DNA from: Maribacter sp.
Lineage (GTDB): Bacteria > Bacteroidota > Bacteroidia > Flavobacteriales > Flavobacteriaceae
NCBI GenBank assembly: GCA_018679695.1
Contig: JAHHKH010000212.1
Coordinates: 1 to 10,503 of the forward strand
Length of the DNA: 10,503 nucleotides
Reading direction: 5' to 3'
Shown: positions 1 through 6,830 of the stretch, piece by piece
Numbering within the stretch: the first letter of the stretch is position 1
Layout of the letters: every line of letters starts with the position of its first letter
Notes under the pieces: model-generated
The model's database searches: none
Told to the model about the DNA's origin: nothing
The model's input: the letters and a program-made list of their open reading frames with translations, nothing else
Translations under genes and position numbers: made by a program

Positions 1-80
1 ATTGTGGTGTGCGTCTTGGCGGCATGGGTGTGGCAATAGGAAGCCAGGTGGGCAAGGATTTGGCAAATCTCGTGGTATAA
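1..80 (+). CDS. C-terminal end of an unrecognised protein (5' end outside window)
   Basis: Frame 3 is open from the left edge to a TAA at 78-80 and would encode about 25 residues, glycine- and valine-rich (CGVRLGGMGVAIGSQVGK then DLANLVV). The other two forward frames stop at 37-39 and 95-97, so the frame choice is not proven. The composition is more GC-rich than the AT-rich spacer that follows, as expected for the end of a coding region. I do not recognise the family from so short a tail and assign no function. Confidence 0.4.
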   Translation, partial: CGVRLGGMGVAIGSQVGKDLANLVV

Positions 81-250
81 ATAGGGTTTCAATTTGATTT
101 TCTTACTATATTGCCTCACCTTATGACTATTTTATTTCATAATAGTTATCAACTACCCCATCATCTTAGTTGTACCTGAACTTTATAAAAGCATAAAACT
201 CGCAGCGTTGACTCATTGTTATGGTCTTTAATTTGTTCTAAGATAAGGTT

Positions 251-889
251 ATGGCAATAGGTAAATTTAAATTTCTACTAATAAGTATTGCAATACTTGG
301 TTCTATCTTGGGTAGTTGTTCTTCAACAAAATCGAACTATCAAAAAGAGTATACCCGGGTATGGAAAGAAATCTTGAAATCCGAGGCATGGAAGAATTCG
401 CTTTTGACCAAGAAGGAGGACAAAGAGGAAAATAGTTCGGAACTAACTACAAGTAGGGATGTTACAGGTATTGCAGATGATCGGTTCACAACCAGATTGA
501 ACATGGAAGCACTTTTTGATAAACGTTTTCAGTCAATGGTATCCAGAGCTTATTTTAAGATTATTTCCGAAGCTGAGAATGCCGATAAGCGTTTATCAGC
601 GGAGTATGATCGTTGGAAGGCCATGCAGCAGAATACAGACTTAATAAGGGATAGGGAATTTAAGAGAAACTATGGACTGGTCATTAAAAAGTACAATGCG
701 CATAAAAAAATGTTGGAAGGCCTTAAGTCCTGGAATATTTTTAGCGAGTATAGATCTAACGACATTGATTTCTTCAAGGCCGAAAACAAAAGCGAGATTC
801 AGAAAATGTATGAAAACGGCAGTACCGAGGATCAAATGATCAACTATTTGGTCTATAGATTGGCTGATCTATACCATGATGAAGATTAA
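251..889 (+). CDS. Small hypothetical lipoprotein
   Basis: The 212-residue product begins with a lipoprotein signal peptide: basic residues K5 and K7, a hydrophobic stretch at about 8-20, and a lipobox-like L20-G21-S22-C23. It is therefore probably cut before C23, lipid-anchored and exposed to the periplasm. There is no acidic cluster right after the Cys of the kind linked to surface export in some Bacteroidetes lipoproteins. The mature part is very hydrophilic, rich in Lys, Glu, Asp and aromatic residues, looks mainly alpha-helical, and has no further membrane segment. I recognise no catalytic motif or domain. The next gene starts 42 nt downstream with no terminator between, so the two may share a transcript. 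Start: this ATG gives a well-formed signal peptide directly. Function unknown. Confidence 0.8.
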   Translation: MAIGKFKFLLISIAILGSILGSCSSTKSNYQKEYTRVWKEILKSEAWKNSLLTKKEDKEENSSELTTSRDVTGIADDRFTTRLNMEALFDKRFQSMVSRAYFKIISEAENADKRLSAEYDRWKAMQQNTDLIRDREFKRNYGLVIKKYNAHKKMLEGLKSWNIFSEYRSNDIDFFKAENKSEIQKMYENGSTEDQMINYLVYRLADLYHDED

Positions 890-931
890 AAGGCTATACT
901 GGTATTAAAAAATTTTTTCAAATTTCCAAGA

Positions 932-1390
932 ATGAATGATATTACCCTTAAAGCGAGTTTATATGAGTTCTGTAGGGAATTTATTGGTAATAGAATTGAG
1001 CGTATCGTGTCGCAGATGAAAGAAGTACAGGAGGCACTGGAGTCCGAAACCAAAAGTAGTGCTGGCGACAAACATGAAACCGGTAGGGCTATGCTTCAAT
1101 TAGAAAGGGAAAAACTGGGACATCAATTGGCTGAGGCTGAAAATATGGGACGTCTATTAAAAAAGGTTACTATTGTCCCCATCAAAAAAACAGCCTCTTT
1201 GGGCAGCTTGGTGAAAACCTCGAAGGCCAATTACTTTTTGGCCATTTCCGCCGGGGAATACACATCGGCAAAGGAGAAGAATTATTGCATCTCATTACAA
1301 ACTCCGATAGCGAAACTTCTACTGGGCAAAACAGTTGGTGAGACTTTTGATCTTAATGGTGAGGAAATCAGGATATTGGGAATAAGCTAA
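932..1390 (+). CDS. GreA/GreB-like transcription elongation factor homologue
   Basis: The 152-residue product has the Gre layout: an N-terminal helical hairpin (about 1-78) and a C-terminal globular domain (about 85-152). The C-terminal block T124-P-I-A-K-L-L-L-G-K-x-V-G136 matches the family pattern SPIARALLGKxVGD found in GreA, GreB and Rnk-type FKBP-like domains. At the predicted coiled-coil tip the sequence reads G45-D46-K-H-E49-T, with the same D-x-x-E spacing as the D41/E44 pair of GreA that coordinates Mg2+ in the RNA polymerase secondary channel. Known Gre proteins stimulate transcript cleavage in backtracked polymerase, and this one may do the same or compete for the channel. From memory, close relatives in flavobacteria are often labelled '3-oxoacyl-ACP synthase'; no thiolase-fold features are visible and the length is far too short. 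Its stop overlaps the convergent arfB stop. Confidence 0.72.
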   Translation: MNDITLKASLYEFCREFIGNRIERIVSQMKEVQEALESETKSSAGDKHETGRAMLQLEREKLGHQLAEAENMGRLLKKVTIVPIKKTASLGSLVKTSKANYFLAISAGEYTSAKEKNYCISLQTPIAKLLLGKTVGETFDLNGEEIRILGIS

Positions 1391-1800
1391 TTAAGACGAT
1401 CCAAGTCGGGTCGTCTCCGATGTGCCTTTTTTAGGGCATCCTTTTTTTTCTTACGGATTCGTTTTTCGATGGAAGACTTAGTTGGCCTTGTCCTTTTCCG
1501 TTTTTTTTCGATTTTAAGGGCATTCTCCAACAGATCAAAAAGGCGATTTATAACCAGTGCTTTGTTTTTATGTTGACTCCTACTTTCATCGACTTGCAGG
1601 ATCAAAACATTTTCTTTGGTAAGCCTACTTGAAAGTTTATTTATGATGCGTTCTTTTTCAAATGCTGAAAGGGATCTGGAATTAGTGATATCAAATGTCA
1701 GTTCAACCTTACTTGAAACCTTATTCACATGTTGACCCCCAGCGCCACTGCTTCTAATGGCTTTGAATTTCAATTCTTGCATGAGGCCTTTTTTATCCAT
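1387..1800 (-). CDS. arfB: Alternative ribosome-rescue factor / peptidyl-tRNA hydrolase ArfB (YaeJ, class I RF-like)
   Basis: The 137-residue protein matches the usual ~140 residues of ArfB/YaeJ. Near the N-terminus it carries the release-factor catalytic motif in S17-S-G-A-G-G-Q23-H-V-N-K, where G21-G22-Q23 is the loop that triggers hydrolysis of peptidyl-tRNA in the ribosomal P site. The C-terminal third (about 95-137) is a strongly basic tail (K/R clusters such as KKRKR and RKKKK) of the kind that enters the empty mRNA channel of stalled ribosomes. There is no codon-recognition domain, so it is not RF1 or RF2; the length and tail favour ArfB over the RF-like protein PrfH. It is the second gene of a leftward pair, starting 5 nt after the ABC ATPase stop. 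Two runs of eight A on its mRNA strand (complement of 1442-1449 and 1501-1508) fall in the lysine-rich tail. Confidence 0.93.
   Translation of the reverse strand: MDKKGLMQELKFKAIRSSGAGGQHVNKVSSKVELTFDITNSRSLSAFEKERIINKLSSRLTKENVLILQVDESRSQHKNKALVINRLFDLLENALKIEKKRKRTRPTKSSIEKRIRKKKKDALKKAHRRRPDLDRLN
1394..1432 (+). terminator. Possible intrinsic terminator of the Gre-like gene, inside the arfB coding end
   Basis: A 9-bp stem (1394-1402 with 1408-1416, one G-U pair) with the 5-nt loop AAGTC starts 4 nt after the TAA of the Gre-like gene. A run of six T follows only at 1427-1432, ten bases after the stem, which is atypically far. Read on the other strand the G-U becomes an A-C mismatch and no T run follows, so the structure favours rightward transcripts. 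It lies within the last codons of arfB. Confidence 0.35.
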
Positions 1801-1805
1801 TATAA

Positions 1806-2780
1806 TTAGAGGTTCAATCGCTGGTTTATGGTTTCAATGGAAATATTCAAAAACACTTTTCTATGTGGTTCCAGAGCTGTTGAATGGTTAAAATAGATGT
1901 TCTTCCCTTCATAACTGCCTTCAATCATGTAATAACCACCTTTATAAAAAGATCGTTTCACCTCAACTTCCAATCCTGACTTTTCTGAAACCCTGAATTC
2001 ATGTGCATATACAATTATACGACGTTTTGTGTCGGCATATGACTTTACAATATTTATAGGTATTTTGTTTGCCTCACCGAAAAGGGCAGCAATATATAAA
2101 TCGTCAGGGTGCTCATACAGATTTTTTGGGCTGTTTTTGGCGATAATTTTATGGTCCCTTAAAACAACTACTGTATCGGCGAAAGGCAACATATCGTTAT
2201 GGTCGTGTGTAGCTGTAATTACCGTCACCCCCTTCTCTTTTAAGTAGCTGAAAAGGTTTCTTCTTAGGCTGTTTTTTCGAAAATTATCAATATGGCTAAA
2301 AGGTTCGTCCAGTAGTAGTACTTCTGGGCGTTGTGCAAGAACCCTGGCTAGAGCTACACGTTGCTGCTGTCCACCACTAAGGTTTTTGACCTTTACTTTT
2401 GCAAATTCGGTCAATTCTATCATTTCGAGGAGATCATAGGTGCGTTTTTTTAGTCGTTCAGGTTCAAAAACCGAAAGAAATTCACTTACATTTTCCTCGA
2501 CCCTTGTAAAAGGCATCAAATCAAAATCCTGGGATAAATACTTCATATAGGACTCCCCTGGAACCAATTTGTAATTTGGCCCTAGAATTTGGGTCTCATC
2601 CCAGTAAACTTCACCGGTTTCAACCTGCAACAGACCATAAATAATTTTCAATAGGGTGCTTTTACCACAACCACTTTCGCCAATGATTGAAACATGCTCA
2701 CCTTTGCACACTTTTAGATTAATATCCTCAAGCACAGGGTCAGTATTATATCTAAAGGAAACATGGTCTAAATGTAACAT
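1806..2780 (-). CDS. ABC transporter ATP-binding protein, PotA/FbpC-like, without a linked permease
   Basis: The 324-residue protein has a complete ABC ATPase: Walker A G34-E-S-G-C-G-K-S41-T, Q-loop Q84, signature L134-S-G-G-Q-Q-Q-R141, Walker B V154-L-L-L-D158-E159, D-loop S162-H-I-D165 and H-loop H192. Residues about 235-324 form an additional beta-rich region reminiscent of the TOBE-type regulatory domain of importer ATPases such as PotA, MalK and FbpC; that match is weak by eye. It should power uptake or act with membrane partners encoded elsewhere, since no permease or binding protein gene lies in the window. The substrate cannot be deduced. arfB follows after a 5-nt gap, implying one transcript. 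The gene starts just downstream of the prolyl oligopeptidase terminator, leaving a very short space for its own promoter. Confidence 0.88.
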   Translation of the reverse strand: MLHLDHVSFRYNTDPVLEDINLKVCKGEHVSIIGESGCGKSTLLKIIYGLLQVETGEVYWDETQILGPNYKLVPGESYMKYLSQDFDLMPFTRVEENVSEFLSVFEPERLKKRTYDLLEMIELTEFAKVKVKNLSGGQQQRVALARVLAQRPEVLLLDEPFSHIDNFRKNSLRRNLFSYLKEKGVTVITATHDHNDMLPFADTVVVLRDHKIIAKNSPKNLYEHPDDLYIAALFGEANKIPINIVKSYADTKRRIIVYAHEFRVSEKSGLEVEVKRSFYKGGYYMIEGSYEGKNIYFNHSTALEPHRKVFLNISIETINQRLNL

Positions 2781-2803
2781 AGAAAAATCGTATACACAGG
2801 GAT

Positions 2804-2835
2804 AAAAAAGTCCGTTTCAATTAGAAACGGACTTT
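2804..2835 (-). terminator. Intrinsic terminator after prolyl oligopeptidase gene
   Basis: A perfect 12-bp inverted repeat (2807-2818 with 2824-2835, AAAGTCCGTTTC and its complement) has a 5-nt loop. On the minus strand it ends in a run of six T (complement of 2804-2809). It lies 27 nt beyond the stop codon of the upstream gene and separates it from the ABC-arfB pair. Confidence 0.9.
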
Positions 2836-2861
2836 ATATTAAAATATTGATAAAAGCTGGT

Positions 2862-5018
2862 TTATTCTTTGAATTCTTTCAACACGGCCTGATTGGGTAA
2901 TTCTTCGAATCCCATATTAAAAAAGGTGAAACCGAATATATCTGCATATTGCTCAATGGTTTTACTTACTGGCGTGCCGGCACCATGACCAGCTTTGGTT
3001 TCAATCCGTATCAAGGTAGGATTCGTGCCCGTTTGTTTTTCCTGTAATTCCGCTGCGAATTTAAAACTATGGGCGGGTACAACCCTGTCATCATGGTCCC
3101 CGGTAGTAACCAAAGTAGCGGGATATTCGACCCCTTGCCTAACATTGTGGACCGGGGAATACCCTTTAAGATAGTTGAACATCTCTTCGCTTTCCTCAGA
3201 AGTACCATAATCATAGGCCCAGCCTGCACCGGCCGTAAAGGTGTGATAACGCAACATGTCCAAGACGCCTACAGCGGGTAAGGCGACCTTCATCAAGTCA
3301 GGACGTTGGGTCATAGTAGCCCCAACCAATAACCCACCATTACTACCTCCACGAATGGCCAAATACTCACTCGAAGTATAATTATTCGCTATCAGATACT
3401 CCGCTGCCGCAATAAAATCATCAAAAACATTCTGTTTTTTAGTTTTTATTCCAGCTTTATGCCATTTTTTACCATATTCACCACCACCACGTAAGTTGGG
3501 TACGGCGTATATTCCGCCTTGTTCCATCCAAACGGCATTGCCGATACTGAAAGAAGGTGTTAGACTAATATTGAATCCGCCATAACCGTAAAGTATAGTT
3601 GGGTTGGTACCATCCATTGTCAATCCTTTTTTGTGGGTAATGATCATGGGAATTTTCGTGCCGTCCTTTGAATGGTAAAATACCTGTGTGGTTTCATAGT
3701 CTTCCGGGAAAAAATCTATTTCCGGTTTCCAATATTGTTCGTATTCACCAGATTCAACATTGTACTTATAAGAAGACCCTGGAGTTTTGTAATTTGTGAA
3801 TGAAAAATAGAATTCCTTATCTTCTTTCTTTCCTCCAAACCTACTAGCACTGCCTACACCTGGTAATTTCACCTCGCGCACCAATTTACCATCATAGTCA
3901 TACTGGAACACCTTTGAAATGGCATCGACCATATACTCAGCAAAGAAATATCCCCCACCTGTATTCGGTGAAAGTACATTTTCTGTTTCGGGAATAAAAT
4001 CGACCCAGTTGGCAGGTATCGGGTCAGATGCGTCAACCGTTATGATCTTTTGGTTGGGAGCATCCATATTCGTGACAATGTAAAGTTTGGAACCCACATT
4101 ATCGATGACGTAACTATCGGTTTCGGTATGGTCTAAAATCGTTATTAATTTGCTATTGGGTTGGGACAAATCTTTCATGAATAGTTTGTTGCCCGAGGTA
4201 GAAGTAGACGCATAAATAAAAAGAAACGTATTGTCTTCCGTTACAGAAGCGCTAATATATCTATGCTTTTCTTCCGGTTTTGCCCCAAAAATGACCTTAT
4301 CCTCTGTTTGTGGAGTACCCAACTTATGATAGTATACCTTGTGTTGATCTGTCTTGGCCGAAAGTTCACTTCCCTTTGGCTTATCGTAGCTTGAATAATA
4401 GAACCCCTCATTGCCTTTCCAAGAAACACCGCTAAACTTTATATCAACCAGGGTGTCCTCAACAATTTCCTTGGTTTTGGGATTCAGAACGATTGCTTTG
4501 CGCCAGTCACTGCCCCCTTCCGAAATAAGATAGGCTGCCATTGAACCGTCCTTGGTAAAACTAAGCCCGGATAACGAGGTTGTGCCATCCTCTGAAAAGG
4601 TATTGGGATCTAAAAAGATTTCTGGATCTTCGTCCCCTTGCTGTCGATATACCACGTACTGGTCTTGAAGGCCGTCATTCTTATAAAAGTAGGTGTAATC
4701 GCCCTCTTTGAAAGGAGACCCTAATTTTTCATAATTCCATAGTTTTTCCAATCGCTTCTTTAGTTCGTCTCGAAACGGAATTTTATCCAAATATCCAAAG
4801 GTGGTACCATTCTGCTCTTTTACCCATGCTTCGGTTTCCGGACTTCTATCGTCCTCTAACCAGCGATAAGGATCTTTAACTTCGGTTCCGTAATAAGTAT
4901 CGCTGGAATCTGCTTTGGCAGTAGGGGGGTAATTCACGGTTATTAACTCTTTTTGGGTTTTAGTATTGCAGCCAATAAAAAGCAAAACCGCAATGGAAAA
5001 TAAGAAAAATTTGTTCAT
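2862..5018 (-). CDS. Prolyl oligopeptidase (S9A family), exported lipoprotein
   Basis: The 718-residue serine peptidase cleaves proline-containing peptides on the carboxyl side of proline. The N-terminus is a lipoprotein signal (hydrophobic 4-14, then F-I-G-C17), so the enzyme is probably anchored in the periplasm. Residues about 25-100 match the start of prolyl oligopeptidases (DPYRWLED at 49-56). The middle (about 100-440) fits the seven-bladed propeller, and the C-terminal part (about 445-718) is the alpha/beta-hydrolase domain. Catalytic residues by motif: S559 in RGGSNGG, D643 in DHDDRVV, H678 in AGHGAG. R645 matches the substrate-binding Arg, and Y477 in YGYGGF the oxyanion Tyr. Total length is normal and all key residues are present. 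It is a single-gene unit with terminators on both sides. The symbol is left empty because usage (prep, pep) varies. Confidence 0.95.
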   Translation of the reverse strand: MNKFFLFSIAVLLFIGCNTKTQKELITVNYPPTAKADSSDTYYGTEVKDPYRWLEDDRSPETEAWVKEQNGTTFGYLDKIPFRDELKKRLEKLWNYEKLGSPFKEGDYTYFYKNDGLQDQYVVYRQQGDEDPEIFLDPNTFSEDGTTSLSGLSFTKDGSMAAYLISEGGSDWRKAIVLNPKTKEIVEDTLVDIKFSGVSWKGNEGFYYSSYDKPKGSELSAKTDQHKVYYHKLGTPQTEDKVIFGAKPEEKHRYISASVTEDNTFLFIYASTSTSGNKLFMKDLSQPNSKLITILDHTETDSYVIDNVGSKLYIVTNMDAPNQKIITVDASDPIPANWVDFIPETENVLSPNTGGGYFFAEYMVDAISKVFQYDYDGKLVREVKLPGVGSASRFGGKKEDKEFYFSFTNYKTPGSSYKYNVESGEYEQYWKPEIDFFPEDYETTQVFYHSKDGTKIPMIITHKKGLTMDGTNPTILYGYGGFNISLTPSFSIGNAVWMEQGGIYAVPNLRGGGEYGKKWHKAGIKTKKQNVFDDFIAAAEYLIANNYTSSEYLAIRGGSNGGLLVGATMTQRPDLMKVALPAVGVLDMLRYHTFTAGAGWAYDYGTSEESEEMFNYLKGYSPVHNVRQGVEYPATLVTTGDHDDRVVPAHSFKFAAELQEKQTGTNPTLIRIETKAGHGAGTPVSKTIEQYADIFGFTFFNMGFEELPNQAVLKEFKE

Positions 5019-5052
5019 GGCATCATTGATTAATAAGCCTTAAAAATACCAC

Positions 5053-5089
5053 AAAAAACCTTTGGGGTTCTATGTCTCCAAAGGTTTTT
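5053..5089 (-). terminator. Intrinsic terminator after asd
   Basis: A 12-bp perfect inverted repeat (5054-5065 with 5078-5089, AAAAACCTTTGG and its complement) encloses a 12-nt loop. On the minus strand the stem runs into six T (complement of 5053-5058). It begins 35 nt past the asd stop. The gene upstream of it in the leftward direction is asd, the one after it is the prolyl oligopeptidase, whose promoter must lie in the ~35 nt between or inside this structure. Confidence 0.85.
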
Positions 5090-5124
5090 AATAGCTACAT
5101 ACAGTCAATATCAATCTATTTGAT

Positions 5125-6114
5125 TCAGACCAGTTTATTTTCTACCAAATATTCCGCTATCTGCACAGCGTTGGTTGCTGCCCCTTTCCTTAGATTGTCG
5201 GCAACGATCCACATGTTCAGCGTATTTCGTTGGGTTTCGTCCCTACGAATACGTCCAACGAACACCTCATCTTTGTCATGCGCATAAATGGGCATGGGAT
5301 AGGTATTGGTGTCGGGATTGTCCTGTACGGTAACCCCTGGGGTTTTACTGAGCAACCTACGCACTTCGTTCAATTCAAAATCATTCACAAATTCTACATT
5401 CACAGATTCCGAGTGGCCACCCGACGTAGGAATACGGACCGCGGTTGCCGATACTGAGAATGTTCTATCGTCAAATATTTTTTGAGGCTCTCGAGCCAAT
5501 TTCATTTCTTCTTTCGTATACCCATTTTCCAGGAAAACATCGCAATGGGGCAGTGCGTTGCGACCAATTGGATAGGGATATGCCATTTCACCTTGAACGC
5601 CTGCAATTTCGTTTTCCAGTTGCTGGACAGCTTTTACCCCTGTACCGGAAACAGATTGGTAAGTGGAAACGACCACTCTTTTCATTTTGTATTTTTTATG
5701 CAACGGGGCCAAGGCCATAACCAGCTGTATAGTAGAACAATTTGGATTTGCAATTATCTTATCATCAGCAGTCAATTCACTGGCGTTGATTTCTGGAACA
5801 ACCAATTTTTTGGAAGGGTCCATTCTCCAGGCCGAAGAATTATCTACGACAGTTGTACCGATCTCGGCAAATTTTGGCGCCCATTCCAAGGAAGTATCCC
5901 CACCCGCCGAAAAAATAGCGATATCAGGTCTTGCTGCCACGGCATCGGAAAGACCAATTACGGTATGATCCTCTCCTTTATATTTTAACTTCTTGCCTAC
6001 CGATCTTTCAGATGCAACCAGCAACAATTCGCTAATGGGGAAATCACGTTCTGCCAATACTTTTAGCATTACTTCACCAACCATTCCTGTGGCTCCAACA
6101 ACTGCAACTTTCAT
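5125..6114 (-). CDS. asd: Aspartate-semialdehyde dehydrogenase
   Basis: The 329-residue enzyme reduces aspartyl-4-phosphate to aspartate 4-semialdehyde with NADPH, the branch point towards lysine/diaminopimelate, threonine and methionine. The N-terminal Rossmann domain begins with the nucleotide loop G7-A-T-G-M-V-G13. The catalytic cysteine is C126 in N-P-N-C-S-T. Q153 in the Y-Q-S-V-S-G-T-G block and the R227-I-P-T-S-G-G-H234 block supply the expected substrate-binding and acid-base residues. The length and the N-terminus at the start of the first beta strand agree with the family and support this start. The gene stands alone: it has a near-consensus promoter about 20 nt upstream and a terminator 35 nt downstream. 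Confidence 0.97.
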   Translation of the reverse strand: MKVAVVGATGMVGEVMLKVLAERDFPISELLLVASERSVGKKLKYKGEDHTVIGLSDAVAARPDIAIFSAGGDTSLEWAPKFAEIGTTVVDNSSAWRMDPSKKLVVPEINASELTADDKIIANPNCSTIQLVMALAPLHKKYKMKRVVVSTYQSVSGTGVKAVQQLENEIAGVQGEMAYPYPIGRNALPHCDVFLENGYTKEEMKLAREPQKIFDDRTFSVSATAVRIPTSGGHSESVNVEFVNDFELNEVRRLLSKTPGVTVQDNPDTNTYPMPIYAHDKDEVFVGRIRRDETQRNTLNMWIVADNLRKGAATNAVQIAEYLVENKLV

Positions 6115-6134
6115 TTGAATTTCATTTAAGTAGG

Positions 6135-6165
6135 CAAATGTACTTCAAGGATGAGGATTGGGCAA
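6135..6165 (-). promoter_or_regulatory. Predicted Bacteroidetes-type promoter of asd
   Basis: On the minus strand the sequence TACATTTG (complement of 6135-6142) matches the Bacteroidetes -7 consensus TAnnTTTG at every fixed position. A TTG element (complement of 6163-6165) lies 20 nt upstream, in the range expected for the -33 box. Transcription would begin at about 6128, giving a leader of roughly 14 nt before the asd ATG. Confidence 0.65.
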
Positions 6166-6250
6166 GATAAAATTGAGCGAATAATTATTATATAACAATA
6201 AGTTATAAATACAACATTTATCGGAACAACTACAACGACAGTACCCAAAA

Positions 6251-6282
6251 AGAAAACCGGCTCCTTAGTAAAGGGCCGGTTT
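6251..6282 (-). terminator. Intrinsic terminator after mscL
   Basis: The stem is 6254-6261 (AAACCGGC) with 6275-6282, continued after a one-base bulge by CCTT/AAGG around a 4-nt loop. On the minus strand it is followed by TCTTTTTGGG, a T-rich tail. It ends the leftward tdk-alr-mscL group about 60 nt beyond the mscL stop and shields asd from read-through. A weaker 6-bp hairpin (6312-6317 with 6327-6332) lies between it and mscL. Confidence 0.82.
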
Positions 6283-6342
6283 GGTTAATTCCACGTGTAG
6301 TGTAGCGGTCTATCCTGTTTATTATTCAGGATTTAGCTTGTC

Positions 6343-6744
6343 TTATTTCTTCAATGAATCACGGATCTCAGCTAGTAATTCCTCAGCAGTTGGTCCTGCA
6401 GGAGCAGCAGGTGCTGGCGGCGTCTTTGTTTTGTTATAGGCCTTAACAATAATGAACATTACAAAACCTACGATCAATAAGTTAACAATAGTATTGACCC
6501 AAGCTCCCCAACGAATGGCATTTTCAGCAACATATCCTGCTTCGCCCTCAACGCCTGATGCTTCGGTTAGTACAACTTTAAGGTTGGCGAAGTCCATACC
6601 GCCAGCGAAATGCCCAACAATCGGCATGATAATATCAGCCACAAAACCATTTACAACAAGGCCTACGGCACCTGCCAAAATAACAGCAACTGCAAAATCA
6701 ATTACATTGCCGGTCATAATAAAATTCTTGAATTCTTTTAACAT
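6343..6744 (-). CDS. mscL: Large-conductance mechanosensitive channel MscL
   Basis: The 133-residue inner-membrane channel opens under membrane tension to release solutes on hypo-osmotic shock. Family features in order: amphipathic N-terminus L2-K-E-F-K-N-F, then the G12-N-V-I-D16 motif leading into the pore-lining TM1 (about 14-42) with A-D-I-I-M-P-I at 36-42. A periplasmic loop (about 46-78) and TM2 (about 81-102) follow. The proline/alanine linker (109-118) leads to the C-terminal helix E121-E-L-L-A-E-I-R-D-S-L, which bundles in the cytoplasm. Compared with E. coli, the constriction residue G22 corresponds to A20 here and G26 to A24. It lies 86 nt downstream of alr on the same strand with no terminator between, so it may be cotranscribed, or use the candidate promoter element at 6793-6800. 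Confidence 0.96.
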   Translation of the reverse strand: MLKEFKNFIMTGNVIDFAVAVILAGAVGLVVNGFVADIIMPIVGHFAGGMDFANLKVVLTEASGVEGEAGYVAENAIRWGAWVNTIVNLLIVGFVMFIIVKAYNKTKTPPAPAAPAGPTAEELLAEIRDSLKK

Positions 6745-6792
6745 GTCTTAGTGTTTTTAGTTAGTGAATAATTAATGTTGTCGCAATTTAAT

Positions 6793-6800
6793 CAAAAATA
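6793..6800 (-). promoter_or_regulatory. Candidate -7 promoter element before mscL
   Basis: The minus strand reads TATTTTTG (complement of 6793-6800), a full match to TAnnTTTG, about 49 nt before the mscL ATG. No TTTG element is found at the usual 19-21 nt upstream (only one about 11 nt away), and the region is AT-rich, so a chance match is quite possible. Confidence 0.3.
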
Positions 6801-6830
6801 ATAATTCATAACAAAATGTTAAAGAAAATT

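Noticed and set aside
123..149. Imperfect 9-bp hairpin (ATGACTATT with AATAGTTAT) in the first spacer, possible terminator of the partial gene
   Set aside because: It is AT-rich with a G-U pair and no T run follows, so it is not convincing as a terminator. The rest of 81-250 shows no other structure I can support.
907..918. A6T6 palindrome between the lipoprotein and Gre-like genes
   Set aside because: It is probably only AT-rich spacer; it may bend DNA, but there is no stem with GC content or a tail to call a terminator.
5482..5988. 168-residue open frame on the + strand opposite asd
   Set aside because: It lies wholly antisense to a complete, motif-confirmed asd; the translation has no recognisable motif and a composition typical of a shadow frame.
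6312..6332. 6-bp hairpin ATCCTG/CAGGAT between mscL and its terminator
   Set aside because: The stem is short with a 9-nt AT loop and no tail, so it is more likely a chance repeat than a regulatory element.
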